From contig JABYQU010000025.1 in NCBI GenBank assembly GCA_022264855.1, positions 186,001 through 250,000 of the forward strand: a DNA stretch of 64,000 nucleotides, written 5' to 3'. Both the position numbers and the translations under genes were made by a program. Under the pieces are notes generated by a model. The model had not been told where the DNA came from. It saw nothing but the letters and a program-made list of their open reading frames with translations, and did no database searches. The stretch comes from Lenzites betulinus (taxonomy: Eukaryota > Basidiomycota > Agaricomycetes > Polyporales > Polyporaceae). This document shows positions 1 through 10,299 of this stretch, piece by piece (the first letter of the stretch is position 1; every line of letters begins with the position of its first letter).

Positions 1-1917
1 CGCTCCATTTTGGTCTGCGTCCAGTTGGGCGTCCGCATACTTTAGAGCTTTCCGGATGTCATGGTTCCTACCTCTTCCCCCTCCGGGGTCGCGGTCGTGC
101 TGGAGGTCGTTGTAGAATCCACGCGCCAGGTCTGCCATCTCTTCTGACCTTGCCGCTTTGATTTCTCGTTGTCCGGACGTTTTTCGCAGCTCGTAGAGTG
201 GTTCTCGGACCTCTTTCACTTTACCCTGTCTGACCCAGAATTTCGTCAGGGTATCACCTTCTATCCATTGTTTGAGTTTGAGTTGTTCTCGCCTCTTCTC
301 GAATCGCCGGACTGCCATTTTCGCCTTTTCTTCCTGCATCTGTGCCGCTTCTTCAACCGCTCCCCTCGCGTACTCGCTGCCGCCCTTGTCTGCCCTTGAC
401 AGCACGCTCTTTATTTGTTCATCAAGGCCCTTCATATCTCGGTCCCATTTCGCAGACAGTCTCTTGGCCCTGTCGCGCGCAATGGCGCGTACTTCCTGCT
501 TGAAGTCTTGGTACATGCGCTGTATGTTCACGTACGTCCCTTCTCTGCACCTTCTCTCGATTTCATTGTTCAAGTCACACCCTCTATTTATGATTTTCGC
601 AAGGAAGTATGCGTCTGTCAAGAGGCTCTTGGGCATCGTCCACCGTCCATTTCCGATGTACGGAGCCGCCGTGTTCGCGACAGACGTTAGAACCAGTTTA
701 TGGTCTGTTTTGATTCCTGAGTCCATTATCTCCCATCCCCCCGCTCTTGCGTTGTGATGTCTGCTGATATATATACGGTCTATTCTAGATTGACTCGCCG
801 TCGCTGTTTGGAGAAAGGAGTAACCTCTTACGCCGTGGTTCTCCTCTCTCCACCCGTCAACCATGCTAAGGCTTGCCAGGAGGGATCTCAGGCCTTCTGT
901 TGCGGTCTCCTGGTCCGATCGCGCCGGTAGCCGATCAAGCGAGTCTAGCACCACGTTGAAGTCCCCTGCTATGACGTCCACTTTATTCATTCGCCGGTTC
1001 CCAACTTCGTCCCGCAGTGTGGTCCAGAAGCTCGCGTTCTTGCGTGTTGCATTCGGCGCATATACATTTAGGAGGGTCAGTGTTTTGCCTGTTGCCCATC
1101 CGAGGCTCAGCGCCGCCGCTCTCCCGGGGATTAATGTTACCACTCTAGCTTCGGCTGTGTTGACAAGTGTCTTGTTTAGTACGAAGGCTACGCCTCGTGC
1201 TGCCGTCGGTGTTACGGGGTCCGGCATTGTAAAGACTTTTAGACTGCTGTCAAAGAGCCGGTTGAGTTCCTCCGCCTCATTCTCGACTAGGTGGGCTTCT
1301 TGTATCATCAGGACTGCGATGCGTTTCTCTCTCATGAGCTGGTTTATTCGCAGCCATTTCTCGCTCGGTCCTCCTGTCGTGACTGCGCCGCCCCCCCTAA
1401 TGTTCAGCGTGGCTATTTTGATTTTGGATTTGGTGCACCGCTTTCTTCCGTTCCAGCGCTCCCCTGTTGGCTCTTCGCTGCAGCTTCTCCTCCCATTTGT
1501 TTGTCCTGTGCCGCCCTCTCCGTTTGTTGGTGTATCACTTCTGCCACTGACGTTGACAGGCCTCTCTGCCGATCGGTCCTGCCTGTCGCCGTGTGTTTCG
1601 CTGTGTCCGTTCACTCCCTCCCGGTTAGAGCTACTTGTCCCCTCATTCGGGGCGTCATGGCTTTCCGGTCGGTCGAGGCGCTGTTGTACCGTTTGTCCTG
1701 TGTTTTCCTGTAGTGGTGCCTGTTCGGCCGTTGTGTGTGTGTGTTGGTTTGTTGCTGCGTTTATCCAGCAGTTACAGCAATTACTACTGGAGCTGCTTTC
1801 CGGCAGTGCGGTTTCAGCTATGTCTCGGAGTTGCCCATTCAGCTCCTTCGACTTCAGCCTCTCGGCCCGGCTCGCTGACGACCTCAATAGGTCTCCGGTT
1901 GTCGCATTCTCATGCAT
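1..1917 (-). CDS. LINE ORF2, N-terminal 639 residues: APE-type endonuclease (partial)
   Basis: Open from the first ATG after an in-frame stop at 1998-1996 to the window edge, with no internal stop. Residues 1-160 are a low-complexity leader. About residues 163-410 form an endonuclease/exonuclease/phosphatase fold that nicks target DNA to prime reverse transcription. Visible motifs in order are TLNIRGG, MIQEAHL, NVYAPN, GDFNVVLDS, SRIDRIYIS and KTDHKLV, which supply the usual Asn, Glu, Asp/Asn and Asp-His active-site residues. A Lys/Arg/Glu-rich linker follows (residues 420-639). The reverse transcriptase should begin just left of position 1. The start could also be slightly upstream of 1917, because the frame is open from 1995. 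Confidence 0.88.
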   Translation of the reverse strand, partial: MHENATTGDLLRSSASRAERLKSKELNGQLRDIAETALPESSSSSNCCNCWINAATNQHTHTTAEQAPLQENTGQTVQQRLDRPESHDAPNEGTSSSNREGVNGHSETHGDRQDRSAERPVNVSGRSDTPTNGEGGTGQTNGRRSCSEEPTGERWNGRKRCTKSKIKIATLNIRGGGAVTTGGPSEKWLRINQLMREKRIAVLMIQEAHLVENEAEELNRLFDSSLKVFTMPDPVTPTAARGVAFVLNKTLVNTAEARVVTLIPGRAAALSLGWATGKTLTLLNVYAPNATRKNASFWTTLRDEVGNRRMNKVDVIAGDFNVVLDSLDRLPARSDQETATEGLRSLLASLSMVDGWREENHGVRGYSFLQTATASQSRIDRIYISRHHNARAGGWEIMDSGIKTDHKLVLTSVANTAAPYIGNGRWTMPKSLLTDAYFLAKIINRGCDLNNEIERRCREGTYVNIQRMYQDFKQEVRAIARDRAKRLSAKWDRDMKGLDEQIKSVLSRADKGGSEYARGAVEEAAQMQEEKAKMAVRRFEKRREQLKLKQWIEGDTLTKFWVRQGKVKEVREPLYELRKTSGQREIKAARSEEMADLARGFYNDLQHDRDPGGGRGRNHDIRKALKYADAQLDADQNGA

Positions 1918-2173
1918 TTGGGCCTTCAGGCAGTTTCCTATCCGTGCAGCGAACCGCCCGTTAGTATATTTGGCTGCCTGACTGCGGCCGCACGTTCAGG
2001 TGGGGTTGTAGTGTGGGTCCCTTTCTGCACGCTTGCCACCCCATTTGCGTATACCGTTTTATTGCCAAGACGGCGCAGCCACTACGCGCTATAGTACTGT
2101 CGGTACACGCTAACAGGACGTGGCTATTTCATCAAGATGATGCATCAATACTTCCCTTCGTGTGTGTCCGTGC

Positions 2174-4279
2174 TCACTGGAGTCCCTCCGCTCCCCAGGC
2201 CTCTCCCAGGTTTGCGGAACGGCCTCCGCGGCCAGCCTGTCCTGGGGCTGCACCCCTCCCCCTGCTCGTTCGCGGCGGGGGGCGCTGCCATTGCATCTGT
2301 TGGACGGGCGGCCCCACGGGCGCACTTCTTCCGTTGTACACTGCCTGCCCGCCTGCGAAACGCGGCCTCGGCGATGCCGGGCCACCCTGTGGTGCCGGGT
2401 CTCCTGTTCGCGCTAGCGGCTGTTGCCCCGCGTACTGCCTGTTCGTTCCGTGCTGCGGCACTCCTCCTCTCGTGGCTCTCGGGTCTGCAGTCCCGAAGAC
2501 TCCGTCGCCCGCCTTCGGACCCTTCCACCCTGCAGCTCGGACGAGCGGGCACTTGTGCGCGACGTGGTCTGCGCCGTGGCATCCTGCGCACGGTTCGAGG
2601 ATTCTGGCTTCCCCGGGGGGGTTGAACTTTGCGGGGAAGGGGGTGGCGAGTATGAAGCTGCGCCATTCTGACCAGGCTGCCATGTCGACGGCGGGCGGGT
2701 CACAGAACACCGCAACGTGCAGGTTGCCGTTGTCCAGTTCGTCCACGCGATAGTCGACGGACGCTGTCACCGCTTCTATGGCCTCGGCGGGCGTCTTGTA
2801 TTTGCGGCGGAACTCCGGGTTTGCTCGGACCAGCTCACCGATCTTTCGTTTCACGCGATCGCTTCGGAAAGCTTTGGTTATGGTGTTCTCGATGTCGTTC
2901 TTGACGTCTTGGATGAAGCCTACTAGCGTGACTAGGTACCTCGGGAGGTAGATCTCGCGTTCGTGGACGAGCACCGTGATCTCTTCGCATGAGAGAACTC
3001 GTTTCGCGATCGCTCGCTGCTTCGCCGTCTTGTCCAGCCCGTAGAGGACCCATGTGAGCGGCGATCCCCTCTTCCCGATGTTCGGCATCCACACTGGTTC
3101 CGGTGCGACGACAACGATATCCTCGCCCGCGCTTCCGACTCCTTCCGCACGTATGAAGTCCGTTACGACTTCTTTCACGGTCTTGGTCATCGGTGCCGCT
3201 AGTCCCGGCCCCGGGAAGCCCGTGTTGAAGACCGTGAGCAAGAGGCAGTCCTCCGACCCATCCTCCCAGATGTCCTTGATTCTGTCGGGGCTCATGTCTC
3301 GTAGGAGCGCTTCGGGGTGCGCATGATGGATCTCAGGGAAGCCTCCTTCTGGCGTTGGCATGAAGTCGTATTTCGACATTGGTTTCATCGTCGGTTTCAG
3401 TTGTCCTCCCAGTGGAGCCGTCGGCCACGGGTTTGCGTCCCATTCGTCCTCAGGGGCTACCGTGTTCTGCTCGCCGTCGCCCTCTGTCTTCGGGCCCGTC
3501 GTGCGTCCATCGATTTCTCCTGCCTCTAGGGCTGATGGCTTAAGCGGCGTGGGGGCTCCGCGCGTTCTAGCTCTTGTCGGTGTTATGAGGAGCTGACTCC
3601 ACGGGTCGGGGGTCGTCTGGCGAGACGCATGGTAGAGGGCGGGCTGGGGGTCCACTTCCATCTCGCGGAGTTCGTCGGTGCGGCTCTCGGCGCGTGCCTG
3701 ATTGCCAACGGTGTTCCCGGTGGCCTCGGCGCCGTTCGTCCTGCTTAGGAGAGACGGTGGTGGCGGCAGTCGCATCGGCGAGGGCATTCGGAGGAGACGA
3801 TCCTCTAGGGGCGGGAGGGCGGGCGTCGGCGGGAGTGGCGCATTCTCCATCGCGGTCGCGGTCGAGAGCAGCCAGGCTCTGTGGAGCTCTGCCGCCGACT
3901 GGAAGGGTAGGAGGGGGGCACCTATGTTCGTTTCTGGCACGGCCGATTCTCTGGCTGTCCTGCGTTCTTCCGCACGACGCGCTTTGGTTCTCGGGGTCGG
4001 GAGGTCTTTATATTTCCGGAACCGTATCACCTGTTGGGGGGGCTCCTGGGCTGGCTCGCCCTCTGTGCGCGTTCGCTTGCGTTGTCTCTCCTGCTCCTGC
4101 TCCTGTTGATCTTCGTACCCGGGCAGGGGTCGTCCGTATCGATCGATGCGGTCCGTGACGATGTCCTCGAGACGACCGCCCTGGCACAGGTGGTCTCCGA
4201 TGATGAGGCCTACGTCGCTGGAGGCTACGCTCCCTCCATGGTACGATAGGTTTGTGAGTCCGGGAGACGCTGTCGACAT
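2174..4279 (-). CDS. LINE ORF1, gag-like nucleic-acid-binding protein
   Basis: 701 residues from the ATG at 4279. The N-terminal half is charged and Pro/Ser/Arg-rich. The middle (about residues 300-520) is ordered sequence. A zinc knuckle of the form C-x2-C-x4-H-x4-C (CAGCHGADHVAHKC) sits near residue 560, followed by a Gly/Arg/Pro-rich tail. In LINEs this protein coats the element RNA. The frame stays open upstream of the ATG to 4573, so the true protein is probably longer (see the next entry). It ends 256 bp before the ORF2 start. Confidence 0.82.
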   Translation of the reverse strand: MSTASPGLTNLSYHGGSVASSDVGLIIGDHLCQGGRLEDIVTDRIDRYGRPLPGYEDQQEQEQERQRKRTRTEGEPAQEPPQQVIRFRKYKDLPTPRTKARRAEERRTARESAVPETNIGAPLLPFQSAAELHRAWLLSTATAMENAPLPPTPALPPLEDRLLRMPSPMRLPPPPSLLSRTNGAEATGNTVGNQARAESRTDELREMEVDPQPALYHASRQTTPDPWSQLLITPTRARTRGAPTPLKPSALEAGEIDGRTTGPKTEGDGEQNTVAPEDEWDANPWPTAPLGGQLKPTMKPMSKYDFMPTPEGGFPEIHHAHPEALLRDMSPDRIKDIWEDGSEDCLLLTVFNTGFPGPGLAAPMTKTVKEVVTDFIRAEGVGSAGEDIVVVAPEPVWMPNIGKRGSPLTWVLYGLDKTAKQRAIAKRVLSCEEITVLVHEREIYLPRYLVTLVGFIQDVKNDIENTITKAFRSDRVKRKIGELVRANPEFRRKYKTPAEAIEAVTASVDYRVDELDNGNLHVAVFCDPPAVDMAAWSEWRSFILATPFPAKFNPPGEARILEPCAGCHGADHVAHKCPLVRAAGWKGPKAGDGVFGTADPRATRGGVPQHGTNRQYAGQQPLARTGDPAPQGGPASPRPRFAGGQAVYNGRSAPVGPPVQQMQWQRPPPRTSRGRGAAPGQAGRGGRSANLGEAWGAEGLQ

Positions 4280-4936
4280 CTCGGCCGCATCGCCAGTCTG
4301 GTCTTCATGTCCCGTCCGCTCGGGGAAGTACGCCGCCCAGTCTATGGCCCTCGTTAGGCCTGTTTCAAGTTCGAGCTCAACCGCCGCACCGTTGTTGTTG
4401 TCGTCGCTTGTCTCAGCCGCTATCTCCAGGCCCTCCCTGCCGGTGGTGTGGGACGTGCCATCAGCTCTCGCGCCGTCGTTGGCGTTTGCTATCCCCTTTC
4501 TATCCTTTTGGATTTCTTCTTCGTTGGGCGTAAGGGGGTTCGTCGGCGGCTCATTTACGCCCGTAGCATCCGTCTACGTCCTGTACCTTTAGTGATCTGG
4601 GCGACTTGGGCTTGTTACTGCTTACCGCTCCGCCTCTAAGGCTCCCTAGCCCTTCTCTCTGTTCTCTAGCGCACTCGTCGAGGGCGTCCTGTATCTGTTC
4701 TGCATCAGTTACAGCCCGGGCTTAGTTCGCAGCGGGCTTACCGCCGCTAGCCGTCCACACGGTCTCGGCCCCATTCCGTGTTCGGCTTCGTAGAGCTCCC
4801 GGCCTGTTTCGTCCGGCGTATTGATCGCTTTCTGGAGACTCATGGGCAGGCGTTGCGGTCTCTTAGGAGGGGGGGTAGGTGTTGGGGACCTTTCGTCGTC
4901 CTGCAGCGAGGGGCGTTTGCGGGAGGTGGGAGCCAT
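4280..4936 (-). pseudogene. Frameshifted N-terminal extension of LINE ORF1
   Basis: An ATG at 4936 opens 75 codons (MAPTSRKRPSL...) that end at TAA 4711-4709, in the same frame as ORF1. Coding-looking sequence then continues in another frame, open from 4721 to the TGA at 4553-4551 (reads DAEQIQDALDECARE...), and the ORF1 frame reopens at 4573. Two compensating shifts, one within 4721-4712 and one within 4573-4554, would join all three pieces into one ORF1. These may be mutations of this copy or assembly errors. If so, ORF1 here could only start at a downstream ATG such as 4279. Confidence 0.6.
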
Positions 4937-5858
4937 ATATTTACGGTAGCTCGTCCGATTCTTTTATGCAGGGGCACTTCCACTCCGGTGTCTGCGCGCT
5001 GGAGGTCATCGCGGCGCACGTCGCGTCTTCGGCCAGCATCGTCGTGTTTGATTGGTCCTGACGCTACGGCCCGCTCCTTTCGCCCTCCCGCACCCCTTGC
5101 GGTATACTGTTTCCCGCTCGGTCGCTCCTGCCAGCGTCATCTGTGCGATTGACTCACCCTTTCCTCGCCCCCCTGCACGCTCTGTCAGGCTCCTGGTCCT
5201 TCACCCCTCCGCGTCCCTTTGCCATCCTCCCTGCTCCGCTAATTTCACACGGATAGTGACTTGTTTCTGGTCATTGTCGCGCTTTTATTTTGTTGGTAGG
5301 CTTTCAGGTTTGGCTGACCGGTCGGATCTTTGGCGCTAGTACGTTGTGGGGGGAAGCGAGGAGGGGGGTGTGCATGGGCCTACGGTGGCCTCTCGTCAAG
5401 TGCTCGTCAGTTACGTGTAAGGGCCGGCGCTCCGACCCTGATCGGTCCTCGGCCCCGGTCGTAGTATTAGTCATGCTCCGATTCTGTCCCTGTTTTATTG
5501 TTGACTCCTACTTCCAGCGGTTCTGCATTTGTCCTTTCAGTTCCTGGGCTAGTCCTGCCCACGTCATTGCTTTGTCCCTGTCGATCCCCACGTGGCCTTC
5601 TGTGCTTTCTTTTCGGGGTCACTCTGTACGTGTGCGTATGTCTGTGCTTTTACAAGTCTCGTTGTTTGCACTGCGTACCCTTGTTTTGGGGTCTCTTTTC
5701 GCGGCGCGACCTATTTCGTTTGACCGATATTAAGTCTTCTATTTCGTTGTCCGGTCTGTTTTGGTTTCTTTGATTCTTTCTAACCTGCATTTGTTTTAGG
5801 TGTGCGTTTGCCTTTCATTTGCCATGGGCTATGAATTGGTGCGCAGGCCTCATGGGCA
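4937..5858. other. LINE internal region without ORF
   Basis: Between the leader ORF and ORF1 of the LINE. T/G-rich on the plus strand like the rest of the element. I see no ORF with support on either strand; it reads as untranslated LINE sequence. Confidence 0.5.
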
Positions 5859-6467
5859 TCACTTTGGTATCTGGAACGATTGGAATGACACTCCCATCCT
5901 CCTCGATAACTCTCCGAGCTCCCGTTTACTCGTAAGCCATCCTTCCTCCAGCGTTTCATCCACCACATTCCTCTCAATGACCGGCGGGTACTGCGCCATG
6001 ACCAGTCGTCCTTCCTCCCAGTAGCAGTTCGTCGATGCGGTCACAAGGCCTTCCCATCCGGTGGCTTTCGCTGTCGGCGACCTCAGTTTTCCCATCAGAT
6101 CTTTGCCGATTATTATCCCCGGGAGAGCGTGGATAAGTATTGCCACGTATTTCGGTCTTCCCGGCCCCATGTTTCTGATAAGGATTTCTGCGCAGAGACT
6201 GTCCACTCGCCTCGCCGCGAAGACGACTCCCTCGACGCCCAACTCGTCTACCCTCCGACTGGCGTCCGCTCCTTCTCCCCTCCTTTGTTCTTCGTCCATT
6301 GGTCTCAGCAACACAGCCGTCACTGTGGTACCGATCGTTATTGGGGTGCTTGGGGCCAGTGCGAGGGTGAAGAGGGGAATGCCTTGTGCAGTTGGGATGG
6401 GTGGTGGGTATTGTCGTGAGCAGTTCCTGACTCTGAGGTGGAGGGTGACACTGACTTTGTGCTCCAT
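5859..6467 (-). CDS. Possible leader ORF of the LINE, unknown function
   Basis: 202 codons from an ATG, on the LINE strand and 0.9 kb 5' of ORF1. No family recognised. The N-terminal part has short hydrophobic runs (TPITIGTTVTAVLL), the middle contains VAILIHALPGIIIGKDL, and the C-terminal part is Glu-rich. There is no zinc motif, signal peptide or nuclease motif. It overlaps a 169-codon minus-strand ORF in another frame that looks like its shadow. It may be a third LINE-encoded protein or a chance ORF within a long 5' leader. Confidence 0.4.
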   Translation of the reverse strand: MEHKVSVTLHLRVRNCSRQYPPPIPTAQGIPLFTLALAPSTPITIGTTVTAVLLRPMDEEQRRGEGADASRRVDELGVEGVVFAARRVDSLCAEILIRNMGPGRPKYVAILIHALPGIIIGKDLMGKLRSPTAKATGWEGLVTASTNCYWEEGRLVMAQYPPVIERNVVDETLEEGWLTSKRELGELSRRMGVSFQSFQIPK

Positions 6468-8273
6468 GGCTGGTCAGATCCAACTCTCCTTCAGCTTCTT
6501 ATAGTCTTTTTCTTTTCTTATTCGCTTGCGTCAAGCGCGGGGCTGTTCAGCACATCGTCAAGCTCTTTGTATGTTTTCTCCTAGTACATGTTTTCACTGC
6601 TTACTGGTTTCTAGTTTGTTATTGTGGTGGGGGGGTGTTCTACCCCTTACTGTCTTTCATCAGGGAGTTTGTGCTTGGATCTTTGTGTCCCATTGCTTTT
6701 TATTGTTCTCCCGTCTAGCGCGCACCCTCATTTCTCATGCTTTGTACCCTGGGAAACTCGGTTGTACTGGTCCGCTGACTCCCTTCGATTACGTGGCCTT
6801 ATCGATTCCTTTGGGCTCGCCCAGTATCTGGGGTTCCATTCATTCCATAGTCGTTCGCTTTGTCTCGGCCTTTCCTTGTGGTTTGTGCATTTCGGTTTAT
6901 GCTTCCTCGCTGCTTCGTTCAGTTATTCGTAACTTAGACTTGGAGTCATGTGTAGCGATGGGTGCTCCTGTTAGCAGGTAGTTCTCATTCTACATGTGAC
7001 TCATGTTTACACTCCAGCTTGATTCCTGCGGTCCTTCCCTTTGGGTCATTATTTGTTGTCGGTAATCGTCAGGGGTGCGCTTGTTCGTCCCGCGCCTGGT
7101 TGTAGTTTCTCTTGCGGTTCTTACAGCTGGGCTGCCACCTTCTACATGCTGGGTGATGGGTTTGGGTACACATGGTTTTATATATTTAGGATTTTCGCAT
7201 GTGTTATGCATCCCAGTCGCAGTTCTCTCGGTTTCTAGGGTATGTACAGCATTTCTGAGACACGTTTCAGCCATCATTATTGTATGCAGCAACACTCTGG
7301 CACTTATTTACTCTGGTATCGCATTCTCGGGCATATTCGCGGGTTTCCGTGGCTTTCTATTGTGGTTTAGTCGGTTTTGTTTTCACTGGGCTGTTTGTAG
7401 TCTTCATGTTCGTCTCATTTTGCTTTATTTTATTTATTTATTTTGTTTTACTTTACTTTTTATTTGTTATTGTGCGGGTTTTCGGCTGGGCGTTAAGCGT
7501 CTCGCGTGTCTCTTCCCCTTTCTCTCGGGCCGGCTCCCCGTTTCTCTTTGCGAGTCAGTTGTTCCGTCGACTTCCCGCTCGTTTTGTTGTCTGGGTCGTT
7601 TCCTGTGTGTTCTCATTGTGCGGCAACGCTTTTGTACGCTGGTTCTCGGTCTAGTTTAACCCCTAGGGGTTTGCTCCTGGGAGCCTGCTCCTGGGAGCTG
7701 CATTTTGTTTGGTTTCTTCATGGCTTCGTGCTCTTGGTCTCGGGTTTGCTTCTGTGCGCTGTTGCACTTCTAGTCCTGTCCTGCGTACTTTTTGATGTGT
7801 ATATATACGTTTTGCGTCGCGTTAAGGCAGCGACGAAACCCCCGGGCATGAACCGCTCCTTGCTCATGCCGTGGGAAACCGACCGTGGTGGTGGTTGTGG
7901 GAAGAGGAGCTTTTGGGGTATTACTGCGCTTGATTATGAACATTTCAACTTCGCTACTATGTAAAGTCAGATATCATGAAGTGAGATCGCACGTTCTTGA
8001 GTCTCCTTACTTTCCGCAGGCCCGGTGACTTTGCTCGAGTCGTATTATGTACTGTAGCCTATCTGTATTGTCGATTTCGGAGAACATGAGGTTCAATGCT
8101 CGAAATACAAAGCATGGCACCGTACTGCGCGTGCACAGTGCATCCAATAAGTACTTGCTGAGCGCTATAGATAAGCGCTTAAGCCTCCGAGGGAACCACC
8201 ACCTACTGAGTGTCTCTGCGGGTACCTACGACCGTCGTCGGTGCCATCTGGTCGTACCAATTCGGGTGCGCTC
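6468..8273. other. LINE 5' leader and F-box gene upstream region
   Basis: From 6468 to about 7830 the sequence is T/G-rich on the plus strand, with an extreme T-rich run at 7423-7470, and no credible ORF. From about 7830 to 8273 base composition becomes ordinary and should contain the promoter and 5' leader of the F-box gene. A TATATATA run occurs at 7799-7806, but it is far from the ATG. Confidence 0.4.
7672..7699. repeat. 14-bp tandem duplication with inverted symmetry
   Basis: Two adjacent copies of TGCTCCTGGGAGC followed by C or T. Each copy contains the palindrome GCTCC-TG-GGAGC. It lies near the estimated 5' end of the LINE. Confidence 0.6.
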
Positions 8274-10299
8274 ATGAACCTGCAGGAAGAAGTCGCCCGG
8301 TTGGCACACGAAAATGCATCCCTCCGAGAATTAAATACTGCTTTGAAGCAGGGCAACGCCGCCCTCAATGATGCAAACAGTGCCCTTAAGGATGCAAATG
8401 CCGCCCTCAATGAGTTAGTGACCTCTATACGTGGTGGAACGCTCGGCGAGGACAAACAACGGAAGCTCGACCTCGGCAGTACGGTGGCTGGCGAACAACG
8501 GCCTACCCGCACTGGCACGCAGGTGGGTTTCTGTTTATCTTGCTCACCCAGTGTGAGAACAAGGATTCTCTCGTAGAATTGTTTCTGCTTCCATCTCCAT
8601 AACACCGTACACTTACTCACCACCTCTATATCTTCAGCCTACAGAATCATCTCATGGTGGCCTGTCTCGCGATACGGGCCGGCTTCCGCAAGAGTTGCTG
8701 CTACGCATTTTCCTAGCAACAATCCCTCCAGACGACTGTCATGATATCTCCATCGTGGCAGGCCCTCGCAGTGAATGGCTACTATCCGTCAGTACACGGA
8801 GGGCGCTCGCTTCGGTTTGCAAAACCTGGCATGACCCCGCCACCAAGTCCCTCTACGCCGACATCGCTCTCCGACGCATGGGACAAATCAGCGCCCTTGC
8901 ACGCACCCTTCGCTCTGGTCGGTTGGTATATTCCGCCCCAGACCGGAGTAAGCTCATAAAGCGCATTCGCCTTGTGCAGTCCCTCGTGCTTGCTCCGTGC
9001 GCGGATATCGTCAAGGCGGACCTCATCACGGTCCTACAACACTGCACGAGGCTCTCTGCCTTCGAGTACCAGCTCGGCTCCTATCAAGATGAACGGTTGA
9101 TTTCCCCATCTCCGGACGATCCGGAGCAGTGGTACGATCCGATGTGGCTATCGGACACTCACGGTGACACTCCCGTCAACGCCCTTGCTAAGCGTTGTGC
9201 ATCTGGTCTACAACACCTGACACTCACACAAGAAATGGACCAGCATGAAATCGAGTACATGCACCGTCTCTTGAAGAAGGGGACTCACCTCCAGACAGTG
9301 CGCTTGGGACCAATTTCTGCCGACCTTGATACAGAGACTACTTGGTTCAGAGCGCTCCCTTCATTGAAACCCATCACCCTCGCCCACCTCCGGTCACTCG
9401 AAGTACACTGCACGCTTCTGGACCTCGAAGACTACGTTCGCAACACGTGGCGCTTCCCGAGCCTGAAGGAGCTCACGGTGTTGGACTGCGACACAGCCCC
9501 GCTAAGGGCACTGCAACAACTCGGTCAGAGCCTCGAGTACCTCCACATCCTGCCAAGCGACGAATGGACCGACGAGGATGTGGGCCCCGTCCTCGCGAAG
9601 CTTCACGCGCTCTGCCCCTCCATCAAGCACATCGTTCTGCCTCACATCTCCACGCTCGATCTGCTCCCCGTCATTGTCTCGCCCACGCTGCAGTACCTCG
9701 ACATCTGGGCTCCCGCCCAAAAACGCCGCGTCGTCGAGCTGATGTGCGAGATGGGCCGGGAGAGCAGTATCCCCGCCCTGCGTGGCGTCCGCATGCTGCC
9801 GCCCGCCCTCAGATATCTTGCCGCGCCCCACTCCGCGCGCCTCCCGCTCATCTGTGACCCGTCCACCGTGAGCGGCGAAGAGGTGCGCCTGTTAACGCTA
9901 CCGGGCGTTATGGTCCTCCAGACGTCGTGGGCAGTCTTCCCCGATGTGGGCGGTAACACAGGGGATCCTGTCGGGTTCTGTGGCGCATCGGACGACGAGG
10001 ACACGCAATCGGGGTCGGACTTCGTCCCCATGGACTGTGAATGGGAGGATGAGCGCGAGGACGAGGACGAGGATGAGGTAGAGGACGAGGACGAGGGGGC
10101 TGATGAAGAGGAGAGTAATGATGGGTCCAAGTCGCAGGCATCCGAGTCTCAGACGGCATTGGACGATACTTTCGACGGTACACTGGACGATTCTGAGAGC
10201 GAGACAGCGTCGGAGCATCAGTGGACTCGAGAGGAGGTGTTGGATAGGTACGCTAGGGGCCAGGAGGAGGACTTTTTGCTCGACTCGGATGATGATTAG
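8274..10299 (+). CDS. F-box protein with N-terminal coiled coil and acidic tail
   Basis: Two exons, 8274-8522 and 8638-10299, joined in phase 0 (GT at 8523, TCTTCAG acceptor), giving 636 residues. Residues 1-50 form a heptad coiled coil in which N-x-A-L recurs every seven residues. The F-box begins near residue 98 (LPQELLLRIFLATI) and would bind Skp1 in an SCF ubiquitin ligase. The central 350 residues have the irregular Leu spacing of the degenerate LRR domains common in agaricomycete F-box proteins. The last 120 residues are strongly acidic (runs of D/E). Its substrate is unknown. The ATG was chosen because it is the first in the frame of the coiled coil. Confidence 0.8.

Larger units (their letters stand above)
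1..7830 (-). mobile_element. Non-LTR retrotransposon (LINE, Tad1-like), 3' part outside window
   Basis: Minus-strand element with the order possible leader ORF (6467-5859), gag-like ORF1 (4936/4279-2174), ORF2 with an endonuclease domain (1917 to beyond position 1). ORF1 ends in a CCHC zinc knuckle and ORF2 opens with an APE-type endonuclease, the arrangement of fungal Tad1/Deceiver-type LINEs. The reverse transcriptase and 3' tail lie left of the window, so target-site duplications cannot be checked. The 5' boundary near 7,830 is my estimate: the plus strand is T/G-rich (minus strand C/A-rich) up to there and then changes. ORF2 has no stop in 639 codons, so the copy looks young. Confidence 0.85.

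Noticed and set aside
863..1981. Long plus-strand ORF (372 codons) at the left end
   Set aside because: Antisense shadow of the LINE endonuclease ORF, which has all family motifs on the minus strand.
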